Below are positions 1 to 8,333 of a stretch of 64,000 nucleotides of DNA, piece by piece; the stretch's first letter is position 1; each line of letters opens with the position of its first letter. Source of the stretch: Cichorium intybus (taxonomy: Eukaryota > Streptophyta > Magnoliopsida > Asterales > Asteraceae). The notes under the pieces are model-generated. The model was not told where the DNA came from, ran no database searches, and saw only the letters and a program-made list of their open reading frames with translations. The DNA is taken from the NCBI GenBank assembly GCA_023525715.1, contig CM042012.1, positions 60,495,705-60,559,704 of the forward strand. The letters are read 5' to 3'. Position numbers and translations under genes: made by a program.

Positions 1-470
1 CAGGTAGGGTTGTGATGGGTTATGGTCAACAATGAATGGTTGTGATGGGTTATGGTCAACCAGGTAGGGTTGTGATGGGTTATAGTCAACCAGGTAAGGT
101 TGTGATGGGTTATGGTCAACCATGAAGGGTTGTGATGGGTTATGGTCAACCAGGTAGGGTTGTGATGGGTTATGGTCAACCAGGTAGGGTTGTGATGGGT
201 TATGGTCAACCATGAAGGGTTGTGATGGGTTATGGTCAACCAGGTAGGGTTGTGATGGGTTATGGTGAACTAGGTAGGGTTGTGATGGGTTATGGTCAAC
301 CATGAAGGGTTGTGATGGGTTATGGTCAACCAGGTAGTGTTGTGATGGGTTATGGTCAACCATGAAGGGTTGTGATGGGTTATGGTCAACTAGGTAGGGT
401 TGTGATGGGTTATGGTCAACCATGAAGGGTTTTGATGGGTTATGGTCAACCAGTTAGTGTGCAACAAGCC
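1..470. repeat. 30-bp minisatellite, left block (about 16 units)
   Basis: Uninterrupted head-to-tail 30-bp units. Each contains GGGTTGTGATGGGTTATGG followed by TCAAC. Two unit types dominate, differing after the CA: type A has CAGGTAG and type B has CATGAAG. The array runs off the left window edge. The last unit (around 451-470) decays into unique sequence. Confidence 0.97.
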
Positions 471-1192
471 CACTTATCCTTTATGTAAAAAAACATGCAA
501 TTTGTGAGAATCGCCAATCATAGCAATAAGAAAGATTCACATTATAAACAAAAGCAATAGTTAATATAAGAAAACATTACACTTATAGCAGATTAAGAGC
601 AAGAATTACCCGATAAAATAAGTATGAAGCCAAATTCGCCAGAAAGAATATAAATTCGATACAATGGTGGAATGAATTGCAGTTTGTTACCCAATATCTC
701 GGAAATAAAAGGATCGACGGCATAAGAATTTCAAGTTTTGGCTGTCACAATGATAAACACTTCCCGCCTTGATTTGGAACAAAAAAAACCCTTCCAAAGA
801 TGAGAATGGAATCTATGGTAGCCCCGAAAATCAAGGTCATTACTCGAATTTCTGGGGAAAGTTGATCTGCATGATCCATTCATGATCTACACCTTCCATA
901 TACGTATTAGGTATTTAGGTTTAGACGTAGAAGTTCGAAAGGGCCGGGTAAATTGAATTGTGAGAGGAGGTGATCCGACCCAAATCTGAAATAGGTAAAA
1001 ATATATAAGTAAAAGTGTCATAATATGAGTATATATACAAGTTAATTAATATAAATCATATTAATTATATAAGAAGAAAATATGTATCATATATTATTAA
1101 AAAAATAATTGACTTTCTATAGACCTGATTTATGTTGCACGGTTGTCTACCAAATATTGTATTTTAATTGAAATCCATTTATTTGTATAGGG
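471..1192. other. Unique spacer between the two minisatellite blocks
   Basis: About 720 bp of non-repeat, AT-rich sequence with no long ORF. Read on the minus strand, 600-1000 has a more balanced composition and a possible splice-donor-like GGGTAATTC near 610, followed by T-rich sequence. It could be the 5' part of a decayed gene, but I recognise no protein. The right part (1000-1190) is very AT-rich. Confidence 0.5.
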
Positions 1193-3885
1193 TAGATGGG
1201 TTATGGTCAACCAGGTAGGGTTGTGATGGGTTATGGTCAACCATGAAGGGTTGTGATGGGTTATGGTCAACCAGGTAGGGTTATGATGGGTTATGGTCAA
1301 CCATAAAGGGTTGTGATGGGTTATGGTCAACCAGGTAGGGTTGTGATGGGTTATGGTCAACCATGAAGGGTTGTGATGGGTTATGGTCAACCAGGTAGGG
1401 TTGTGATGGGTTATGGTCAACCATGAAGGGTTGTGATGGGTTATGGTCAACCATGTAGGGTTGTGATGGGTTATGGTCAACCAAGTAGGGTTGTGATGGG
1501 TTATGGTCAACCATGAAGGGTTGTGATGGGTTATGGTCAACCAGGGAGGGTTGTGATGGGTTATGGTCAACCATGAAGGGTTGTGATGGGTTATGGTCAA
1601 CCAGGTAGGGTTGTGATGGGTTATGGTCAACCAGGTAGGGTTGTGATGTGTTATGGTCAACCATGAAGGGTTGTGATGGGTTATGGTCAACCAGGTAGGG
1701 TTGTGATGGGTTATGGTCAACCAGGTAGGGTTGTGATGGGTTATGGTCAACCATGAAGGGTTGTGATGGGTTATGGTCAACCAGGTAGTGTTGTGATGGG
1801 TTATGGTCAACCATGAAGGGTTGTGATGGGTTATGGTCAACCAGGTAGGGTTGTGATGGGTTATGGTCAACCATGAAGGGTTGTGATGGGTTATGGTCAA
1901 CCAGGTAGGGTTGTGATGGGTTATGGTCAACCATGAAGGGTTGTGATGGGTTATGGTCAACCAGGTAAGGTTGTGATGGGTTATGGTCAAGCAGGTAGGG
2001 TTGTGATGGGTTACGGTCAACCAGGTAGGGTTGTGATGGGTTATGGTCAACCATGAAGAGTTGTGATGGGTTATGTTCAACCAGGTAGGGTTGTGATGGG
2101 TTATGGTCAACCAGGTAGGGTTGTGATGGATTATGGTCAACTATGAAGGGTTGTGATGGGTTATGGTCAACCATGTAGGGTTGTGATGGGTTATGGTCAA
2201 CCAGGTAGGGTTGTCATGGGTTATGGTCAACCATGAAGGGTTGTGATGGGTTATGGTCAACCAGGTAGGGTTGTGATGGGTTATGGTCAACCATGAAGGG
2301 TTGTGATGGGTTATGGTCAACCAGGTAGGGTTGTGATGGGTTATGGTCAACCAGGTAGGGTTATGATGGGTTATGGTCAACCACGAACGGTTGTGATGGG
2401 TTATGGTCAACCAGGTAGGGTTCTGATGGGTTATGGTCAACCAGGTAGGGTTGTGATGGGTTATGGTCAACCATGAAGGGTTGTGATGGGTTATGGTCAA
2501 CCAGGTAGGGTTGTGATGGGTTATGGTCAACCAGGTAGGGGTGTGATGGGTTATGGTCAACCATGAAGGGTTGTGATGGGTTATGGTCAACCAGGTAGGG
2601 TTGTGATGGGTTTTGGTCAACCAGGTAGGGTTGTGATGGGTTATGGTCAACCAGGTAGGGTTGTGATGGGTTATGGTCAACCATGAAGGGTTGTGATGTG
2701 TTATGGTCAACCAGGTAGGGTTGTGATGGGTTATGGTCAACCAGGTAGGGTTGTCATGGGTTATGGTCAACCATGAAGGGTTGTGATGGGTTATGGTCAA
2801 CCAGGTAGGGTTGTGATGGGTTATGGTCAACCATGAAGGGTTGTGATGGGTTATGGTTAACCAGGTAGGGTTGTGATGGGTTATGGTCAACCATGAAGGG
2901 TTGTGATGGGTTATGGTCAACCAGGTAGTGTTGTGATGGTTATGGTCAACCATGAAGGGTTGTGATGGGTTATGGTCAACCAGGTAGGGTTGTGATGGGT
3001 TATGGTCAACCAGGTAGGGTTGTGATGGGTTATGGTCAACCATGAAGGGTTGTGATGGGTTATGGTCAACCATGAAGGGTTGTGATGGGTTATGGTCAAC
3101 CAGGTAGGGTTGTGATGGGTTATGGTCAACTATGAAGGGTTGTGATGGGTTATGGTCAACCATGTAGGGTTGTGATGGGTTATAGTCAACCAGGTAGGGT
3201 TGTCATGGGTTATGGTCAACCATGAAGGGTTGTGATGGGTTATGATCAACGAGGTAGGGTTGTGATGGGTTATGGTCAACCATGAAGGGTTGTGATGGGT
3301 TATGGTCAACCAGGTAGGGTTGTGATGGGTTATGGTCAACCAGGTAGGGTTGTGATGGGTTATGGTCAACCATGAAGGGTTGTGATGGGTTATGGTCAAC
3401 CAGGTAGGGTTGTGATGGGTTATGGTCAACCAGGTAGGGTTGTGATGGGTTATGGTCAACCATGAAGGGTTGTGATGGGTTATGGTCAACCAGGTAGGGT
3501 TGTGATGGGTTATGGTCAACCAGGTAGGGTTGTGATGGGTTATGGTCAACCATGAAGGGTTGTGATGGGTTATGGTCAACCAGGTAGGGTTGTGATGGGT
3601 TATGGTGAACTAGGTAGGGTTGTGATGGGTTATGGTCAACCATGAAGGGTTGTGATGGGTTATGGTCAACCAGGTAGTGTTGTGATGGGTTATGGTCAAC
3701 CATGAAGGGTTGTGATGGGTTATGGTCAACCAGGTACGGTTGTGATGGGTTATGGTCAACCATGAAGGGTTTTGATGGGTTATGGTCAACCAGGTAGGGT
3801 TGTGATGGGTTATGGTCAACCAGGTTGGGTTGTGATGGGTTATGGTCAATCAGGTAGGGTTGTGATTGGTTATGGTCAACCAGGT
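1193..3885. repeat. 30-bp minisatellite, main block (about 90 units)
   Basis: Same 30-bp unit as 1-470, with type A and type B units interspersed as AB, AAB and similar groupings. The register is perfect except for a one-base deletion near 2939. Because 30 is divisible by 3 and two minus-strand frames of both unit types lack stops, long artificial ORFs of decapeptide repeats appear on the minus strand. The units carry GGTCAA, the reverse complement of the W-box core TTGACC. Confidence 0.97.
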
Positions 3886-4599
3886 AGGCCCGAATATGTT
3901 AATTTCAGTCCATGTTTGCATATTTTAACATATTTGGTCCCTGTTTTAATATCTTTTAGTAGATTTGAGTTGCATTTAACATGTTTGGTCCATTGTAGGC
4001 CCGAATATGTTAATTTCAGTCCATGTTTGCATATTTTAACGTATTTGGTCCCTGTTTTTATATCTTTTAGTAGATTTGAATTGAATTTAACATGTTTGGT
4101 CCATTGTAGGCCCGAATATGTTAATTTCAGTCCATGTTTGCATATTTTAACATATTTGGTCCCTGTTTTTATATCTTTTAGTAGATTTGAGTTGCATTTA
4201 ACATGTTTGGTCCATTGTAGGCCCGAATATGTTAATTTCAGTCCATGTTTGCTTATTTTAACATATTTGGTCCCTGTTTTTATATCTTTTAATTAGTAGA
4301 TTTGAGTTGCATTTAACATGTTTGGTCCATTGTAGGCCCGAATATGTTAATTTCAGTCCATGTTTGCATATTTTAACATATTTGGTCCCTGTTTTTATAT
4401 CTTTTAGTAGATTTGAGTTGCATTTAACATGTTTGGTCCATTGTAGGCCCGAATATGTTAATTTCAGTCCATGTTTGCATATTTTAACATATTTGGTCCC
4501 TGTTTTTATATCTTTTAGTAGATTTGAGTTACATTTAACATGTTTGGTCCATTGTAGGCCCGAATATGTTAATTTCAGTCCATGTTTGCATATTTTAAC
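3886..4599. repeat. 111-bp tandem array (six full units plus a partial)
   Basis: Units begin with AGGCCCGAATATGTT at 3886, 3997, 4108, 4219, 4334, 4445 and 4556. Spacing is 111 bp, except for one 115-bp unit with a 4-bp insertion near 4291. The final copy stops after about 44 bp. The array begins directly inside the last 30-bp unit, so the two arrays abut. It contains TTTGGTCC repeats but nothing recognisable as a gene. As 111 is divisible by 3, one plus frame stays open by chance. Confidence 0.95.
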
Positions 4600-4939
4600 T
4601 TATATCACAGCTTATATTTGTAACAAAATTGGTCCTTAAGGAATTCATACCTATCGTATTCCATACGTATGCATTGTGCCCTGCGGCTGATTGCCTTACC
4701 CCATTTTTCTTTAAGAAATTTGTTAATGAAAAAGATCAAACATCGAGAATAACGTTTGTATACAATCAAACATCAAATTAACAATGAACATCGACATAAG
4801 CATAATATATTAGATACGGAATAGTTATAACACAATATATAGTATCATCAAATCTATACATGATGATACAAATACACAAAAATAAAAAGTACGAAATTAA
4901 GCATGATCAAACACTGAACAAAATTCTAAGTATGTTATC
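4600..4939. other. AT-rich intergenic sequence
   Basis: Nothing recognisable. It is the 3' flank of the minus-strand gene that follows. Confidence 0.6.
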
Positions 4940-5317
4940 CTATTTAGTTCTTACTTTTTTCACTTGAAGGAGACTTTCACATTCATTCATCGTTTCAACC
5001 AACTCATCTATGAGTTCGGTCAAGATGTCCATGGCTTGGTGGTTTCTTCGTATTAGTTTCTTCAGCATATCTCTCTCAGGGGTTGGGGGGAGACGAGGAA
5101 TTGCCCGGAGTAGATCATATTGATCGTCAACTTCTTGTTCGATTAAATCTCTTGTTTCGTTTACCCAAACATATTGCTTTCCTATGGTTTCATATTGTTG
5201 TTCGATTTCGTCCTTGGTAATTTCAGAGATATTGTCTTGTATTTTGGATGAAGACGCGATTCCTTCCTTGCTAACTTTAGATGTTTTGTCTTGTATTTTT
5301 GATGAAGACGAAGCCAT
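4940..5317 (-). CDS. Small hypothetical charged helical protein, 125 aa
   Basis: I do not recognise a family. The N-terminus holds a short internal duplication: two copies of SSKIQD within the first 30 residues, each followed by a Lys/Ser/Glu-rich tail. From about residue 38 on, the sequence is rich in Glu, Leu, Ile and Lys with heptad-like spacing (YETIGKQY, LLRAIP, LKKLIRRN, ILTELIDELVETMNE), predicting a long amphipathic or coiled-coil helix. No signal peptide or membrane segment is visible. The start is the first Met of the frame and follows a TATA-like box by about 65 bp. It resembles in style the two 100-residue helical proteins at 5869 and 6558, so the three may be distant paralogues or parts of one accessory set next to the CACTA transposase. 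It could also be a spurious ORF, though the promoter spacing and composition argue against that. Confidence 0.55.
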   Translation of the reverse strand: MASSSSKIQDKTSKVSKEGIASSSKIQDNISEITKDEIEQQYETIGKQYVWVNETRDLIEQEVDDQYDLLRAIPRLPPTPERDMLKKLIRRNHQAMDILTELIDELVETMNECESLLQVKKVRTK

Positions 5318-5380
5318 GAATGCTGTGTGTCAGAAAGATATGAATTGTGATACGTGATCGATAATGGTCAAACCTTTTGC

Positions 5381-5390
5381 CTTATAAAGG
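5381..5390 (-). promoter_or_regulatory. TATA box for the 4940-5317 gene
   Basis: On the minus strand the sequence reads CCTTTATAAG, about 65 bp upstream of the start codon, a normal plant spacing allowing a short 5' UTR. Confidence 0.45.
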
Positions 5391-5580
5391 TAAAGTTGGT
5401 TTTCGGTCAGTTTCCAAATAAATATAAAATTTATTTTTTACTTGGGATAATAACTTCTTAGGTCATGTAGATATAATGATAGTTTACGCGTGTATAATAC
5501 CGACGGATGACGTTATGGAGCAGTTACTGCAAGACGCCTGATGAGATGGCTAGCCGTATTACTATAACCGTTATGATGAT

Positions 5581-5765
5581 TTAGCATTTAATTCGCTTTG
5601 TAGTTGTATATTGGAATACATACCGTATTTAAGTTATCGATACGGTTTTATATTCCTAAGTTAAATTATAGTTAGCATTTAATTCGCTTTGTAGTTGTAT
5701 ATTGGAATACATACCGTATTTAAGTTAGTATACTATTCTAATAACTGTTATTATATTCCTAAGTT
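5581..5765. repeat. 91-bp direct duplication
   Basis: TTAGCATTTAATTCGC begins at 5581 and again at 5672. The first 55 bp or so of the two copies are identical; the rest diverges but keeps TATTCCTAAGTTA. It lies in the upstream region of the 5869 gene. Confidence 0.85.
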
Positions 5766-5769
5766 ATAT

Positions 5770-5777
5770 TATAAATA
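5770..5777 (+). promoter_or_regulatory. TATA box for the 5869-6180 gene
   Basis: TATAAATA lies about 90 bp upstream of the ATG in an otherwise AT-rich promoter-like stretch. Confidence 0.45.
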
Positions 5778-5868
5778 CTGGTTTTTCAAAAAGGATAGAT
5801 ACGATTTTCCAATCAAATATTAAAACTTCCATATTATCTCTCTAGAACACTTCTACCCCTAAACCACA

Positions 5869-6180
5869 ATGGACGCTGATATTGCGAGAAAGGTTCGTGA
5901 TTACGCAAGAGAGTACGCCAATGAAAAAAGGGACAAGATCCATGAAGCCAGGATCAATATGATGTCTTTACGATCCCATCTAGAAACACGAGTGTTTTTT
6001 AGGGACTACATGTTGGAATCTAAAACAAAGAAGTACATTCCCACCAATTACTACGATCAACGTCTTCAAAGAATACACAAAGAAATCGAGGCATGTAAGG
6101 GTTTTCATCAGAAGATGGAACATGTTAGTATGGCTATGAAATTCCAAGTGGAAGTAGTGGAGGATTTACTTAAGGAATAG
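5869..6180 (+). CDS. Small hypothetical charged helical protein, 103 aa
   Basis: Family not recognised. The whole protein is predicted helical: an N-terminal charged segment (ARKVRDYAREYANEKRDK), a middle segment with aromatic residues (VFFRDYMLESKTKKY), and a C-terminal helix (IHKEIEACKGFHQKMEH, then VEVVEDLLKE). No signal peptide, membrane segment or zinc ligand pattern is seen. The ATG follows the A-rich context CCACAATGG, which is good for a plant start, and a TATA box sits about 90 bp upstream. It has the same size class as the minus-strand protein at 6558, and their 3' ends converge across a 377-bp gap. Its role is unknown; an adaptor or oligomerisation protein is only a guess. Confidence 0.55.
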   Translation: MDADIARKVRDYAREYANEKRDKIHEARINMMSLRSHLETRVFFRDYMLESKTKKYIPTNYYDQRLQRIHKEIEACKGFHQKMEHVSMAMKFQVEVVEDLLKE

Positions 6181-6557
6181 GTTCGTATGCAATGTTATAT
6201 AAATATATATATCTATGTTTTGATTATGGACCATTTTGTATAAATATTTAATGTTATGTAGACTTTGTGAATTTGTGAATCTTTTTGTTATGGGTTTGAT
6301 GATAACTTTTGAGTGTTTTCTGGGATAAATATGACGAAATTTTTTTTAATACCAACAAACTTCACCATATTTTGTTCAATACATGACCAACATACGATAA
6401 CATAAAACATACCAACCTAAACAAATACTTACAACATACCAGATCAGAACAGAAAGTAAATCATAGACAAAAACAACATATCAACATCGATCCTTTCCAA
6501 AAGACAACCAGGTTTCCCTACGCAAACTGAATCAATTTCTTCATCTCCTCGTACCCT
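6181..6557. other. Convergent 3' flanks
   Basis: AT-rich sequence between two convergent small genes. No feature beyond likely 3' UTRs is visible. Confidence 0.5.
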
Positions 6558-6845
6558 TCAATCTCTGCCTCCAGTGGACTCCTGGAGATTGTAAAGCATC
6601 TCCAACATAGTTTCAATCTGCGACTTCCCTTCATCAATCGCCCTTTTCCCATTCACAAAGTTCATATATCGAGGCCTCTCAACCAATTGATCCAACATAC
6701 CTGTTTTGGCTTCCATGTATCTTTCTAGTTTCATTTCAACATCGTTGATCATTTTTTTGGTAACTTCGGCTCTACGGATCAGATTGTTGAGCATGAAGTG
6801 TAGTTCCATTCCCTTCATAGTTTTTCTCTTGTTTTTCTTAACCAT
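6558..6845 (-). CDS. Small hypothetical basic helical protein, 95 aa (103 aa from the first Met)
   Basis: Family not recognised. The N-terminus is strongly basic (MVKKNKRKTMKG), resembling a nuclear localisation signal. The rest is predicted helical and coiled-coil-like: HFMLNNLIRRAEVTKKMI, VEMKLERYMEAKTG, IETMLEMLYNLQES. I chose the Met at 6845 rather than the in-frame Met at 6869. The TATA box at 6887-6892 would put the transcription start near 6860, leaving the upstream Met outside the mRNA. It could act as a partner of the neighbouring helical proteins, but this is inference from similar size and composition only. Confidence 0.5.
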   Translation of the reverse strand: MVKKNKRKTMKGMELHFMLNNLIRRAEVTKKMINDVEMKLERYMEAKTGMLDQLVERPRYMNFVNGKRAIDEGKSQIETMLEMLYNLQESTGGRD

Positions 6846-6886
6846 AATTTCTTGAATATGGATATACATTTGAACCTTCTCATGCC

Positions 6887-6892
6887 TTTATA
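6887..6892 (-). promoter_or_regulatory. TATA box for the 6558-6845 gene
   Basis: Minus strand reads CTTATAAAGG, about 45 bp upstream of the chosen start, very like the box of the 4940-5317 gene (CCTTTATAAG). Confidence 0.4.
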
Positions 6893-7209
6893 AGATTTAG
6901 AAATCAGTGGGTAGATAAGATTTCACATTTGTAATTAATAACATTAATTGTTGGTTATGTCTATTGCGAAAGGGTACAATTGCGAAAACCAAAAAACGTT
7001 TACTCTTCTACACGAATACAATATAATGATTATGCTATCCCATCAACACTATTGAATGTAGATGCATTACAAGTTAATACCGGTTTGCATTTATTTAATT
7101 GTTTGTTTCAATACAAAAACCAATAATCAATTTTAACCAGATTCATATTACTTAAAGGGTAATCCTAAAATACGACATTTTCCACATATTCCAAATACTA
7201 CAACATTAC
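6893..7209. other. Intergenic, nothing recognised
   Basis: AT-rich sequence between two minus-strand small genes; no repeat or motif stood out. Confidence 0.5.
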
Positions 7210-7527
7210 CTAGTAACCCAAAAAGAAAACCCAAGAACAAATTAATAACATTTTCATCTTCCAGACTTTAGCTTCCAACCGGTTCATTGCTTTAAGCAAA
7301 CCTGGGATCACGATAACAGCCCTGCGGCACATTGGAGGGTCTGCCCACCCTATGAACCCACATTTCGTTCCTAACCTTGAACAACTCCAAAATTGCCTAC
7401 CTGGGTTTAGATCAGTCCATGAAGTCACCTTGATTGCTGGACTTCCACATCGACATACTACCATTTCACGTTGATTGAACCGTTTGCGACTTGAGGGTAC
7501 CGGCGTCCTCCTATGTGAATCGATCAA
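7210..7527 (-). CDS. GRF-type zinc-finger protein with C-terminal membrane helix, 105 aa
   Basis: The centre is a GRF zinc finger (zf-GRF family). Residues about 25-70 show CRCG, then TSWTDLNPGRQFWSC, then GTKCGFIGWADPPMC, with the GRxFWxC core and CGF-W pair typical of the family. GRF fingers bind single-stranded nucleic acid in several DNA-repair and topoisomerase proteins. Short plant proteins with one finger, a linker of the type seen here (IPGLLKAMNRLEAKVWK) and a terminal hydrophobic helix (MLLICSWVFFLGY) are common and mostly uncharacterised; they are often found near or inside transposons. The N-terminus is basic and Ser/Arg-rich. The frame is intact, the length is usual, and a TATA box lies 35-40 bp upstream. 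I am confident of the domain but not of the role. Confidence 0.8.
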   Translation of the reverse strand: MIDSHRRTPVPSSRKRFNQREMVVCRCGSPAIKVTSWTDLNPGRQFWSCSRLGTKCGFIGWADPPMCRRAVIVIPGLLKAMNRLEAKVWKMKMLLICSWVFFLGY

Positions 7528-8333
7528 ACAATTGCCAATTGAATTGTGTGAAAGTAACGTGCTTATAGGGAAGCCCTACCGAATATTACCCTTTTACCCT
7601 CACATGATGGAAAACAATTGTGGACCTAATTTGAAAATATAATATGGTAATAGCTAAAGTTGTAAAAAATTAAACAAAGTTCATAAAAATAATTAAAAAA
7701 CGGAAGGCGCCATTTAGTAGACTTCAAAAAAAAATAAGTGAAGGCAGGCTCGAACCCGCAACCTATGGTAAGATTACACACGCATACGTCAGCCTCCCCC
7801 TTATCAAATAAACATTGCAACGATCTAAACCTAACTGAATACTATGTTCGTAATCCCTTGTCCACACTTATTTCATTGTACTCCAAGGATTGTCCTTTAA
7901 TCATCGTCGTAGGACGTTTCGAATACAATTGCATCTAGAAATTTTATTGCAACAGGTAAACCTCTCCCATATGCAATTTCGTTTAAGTAGACTAACTACA
8001 CGATTGGAAATACATTTACAATTAACCTACAACACACAAATGTATGTAATTGGTGATTATTCAAAAACTTATGTACACGCTTTATTCAAATTAAATGTGG
8101 ATTACAGTTACATATCATTCATTTAATTGTTTACAATTGGTTTGTGTATGCACACCAACTGCTCGACAGAACGCCTCTTTTAACAATGCATAAAGAAAAA
8201 CAAATGACACATTCAACAACTATGATATCAGTTAATGGGTTTATTTAAAGCACCTGATGTATTGTATATCTAACTCAATTTACGTTTTCTTGTCACTTTC
8301 TGTGAATCGATGATAGTAGTAGTTTGAGGCATT
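7528..8333. other. Intergenic region between GRF gene and transposase
   Basis: AT-rich. It contains a short tRNA-like T-arm on the minus strand (GCGGGTTCGAGCCTG around 7747-7761), which fits an RNA polymerase III B box but lacks a convincing A box. No ORF I would defend. The part just upstream of 8334 is probably the transposase promoter and leader. Confidence 0.5.
7562..7567 (-). promoter_or_regulatory. TATA box for the GRF zinc-finger gene
   Basis: Minus strand reads CCCTATAAGC about 35-40 bp upstream of the start codon. Confidence 0.4.

Noticed and set aside
1130..3849. Long minus-strand ORFs of decapeptide repeats (ITHHNPTWLT and VDHNPSQPYL types)
   Set aside because: A 30-bp unit without stops in two minus frames automatically gives these. 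Two overlapping frames are equally open, and a 1-bp deletion does not matter. No promoter or non-repeat protein sequence.
1..3885. CRISPR-like regular repeats
   Set aside because: There are no unique spacers between repeats, and the context is a plant nuclear genome.
3772..4639. Plus-strand ORFs crossing into the 111-bp array
   Set aside because: Chance opening because 111 is divisible by 3; the sequence is hydrophobic low-complexity and continues across two unrelated arrays.
7740..7830. tRNA or SINE on the minus strand
   Set aside because: Only a B-box-like T-arm (GGTTCGAGCC) is convincing. No A box, acceptor stem or anticodon arm can be folded.
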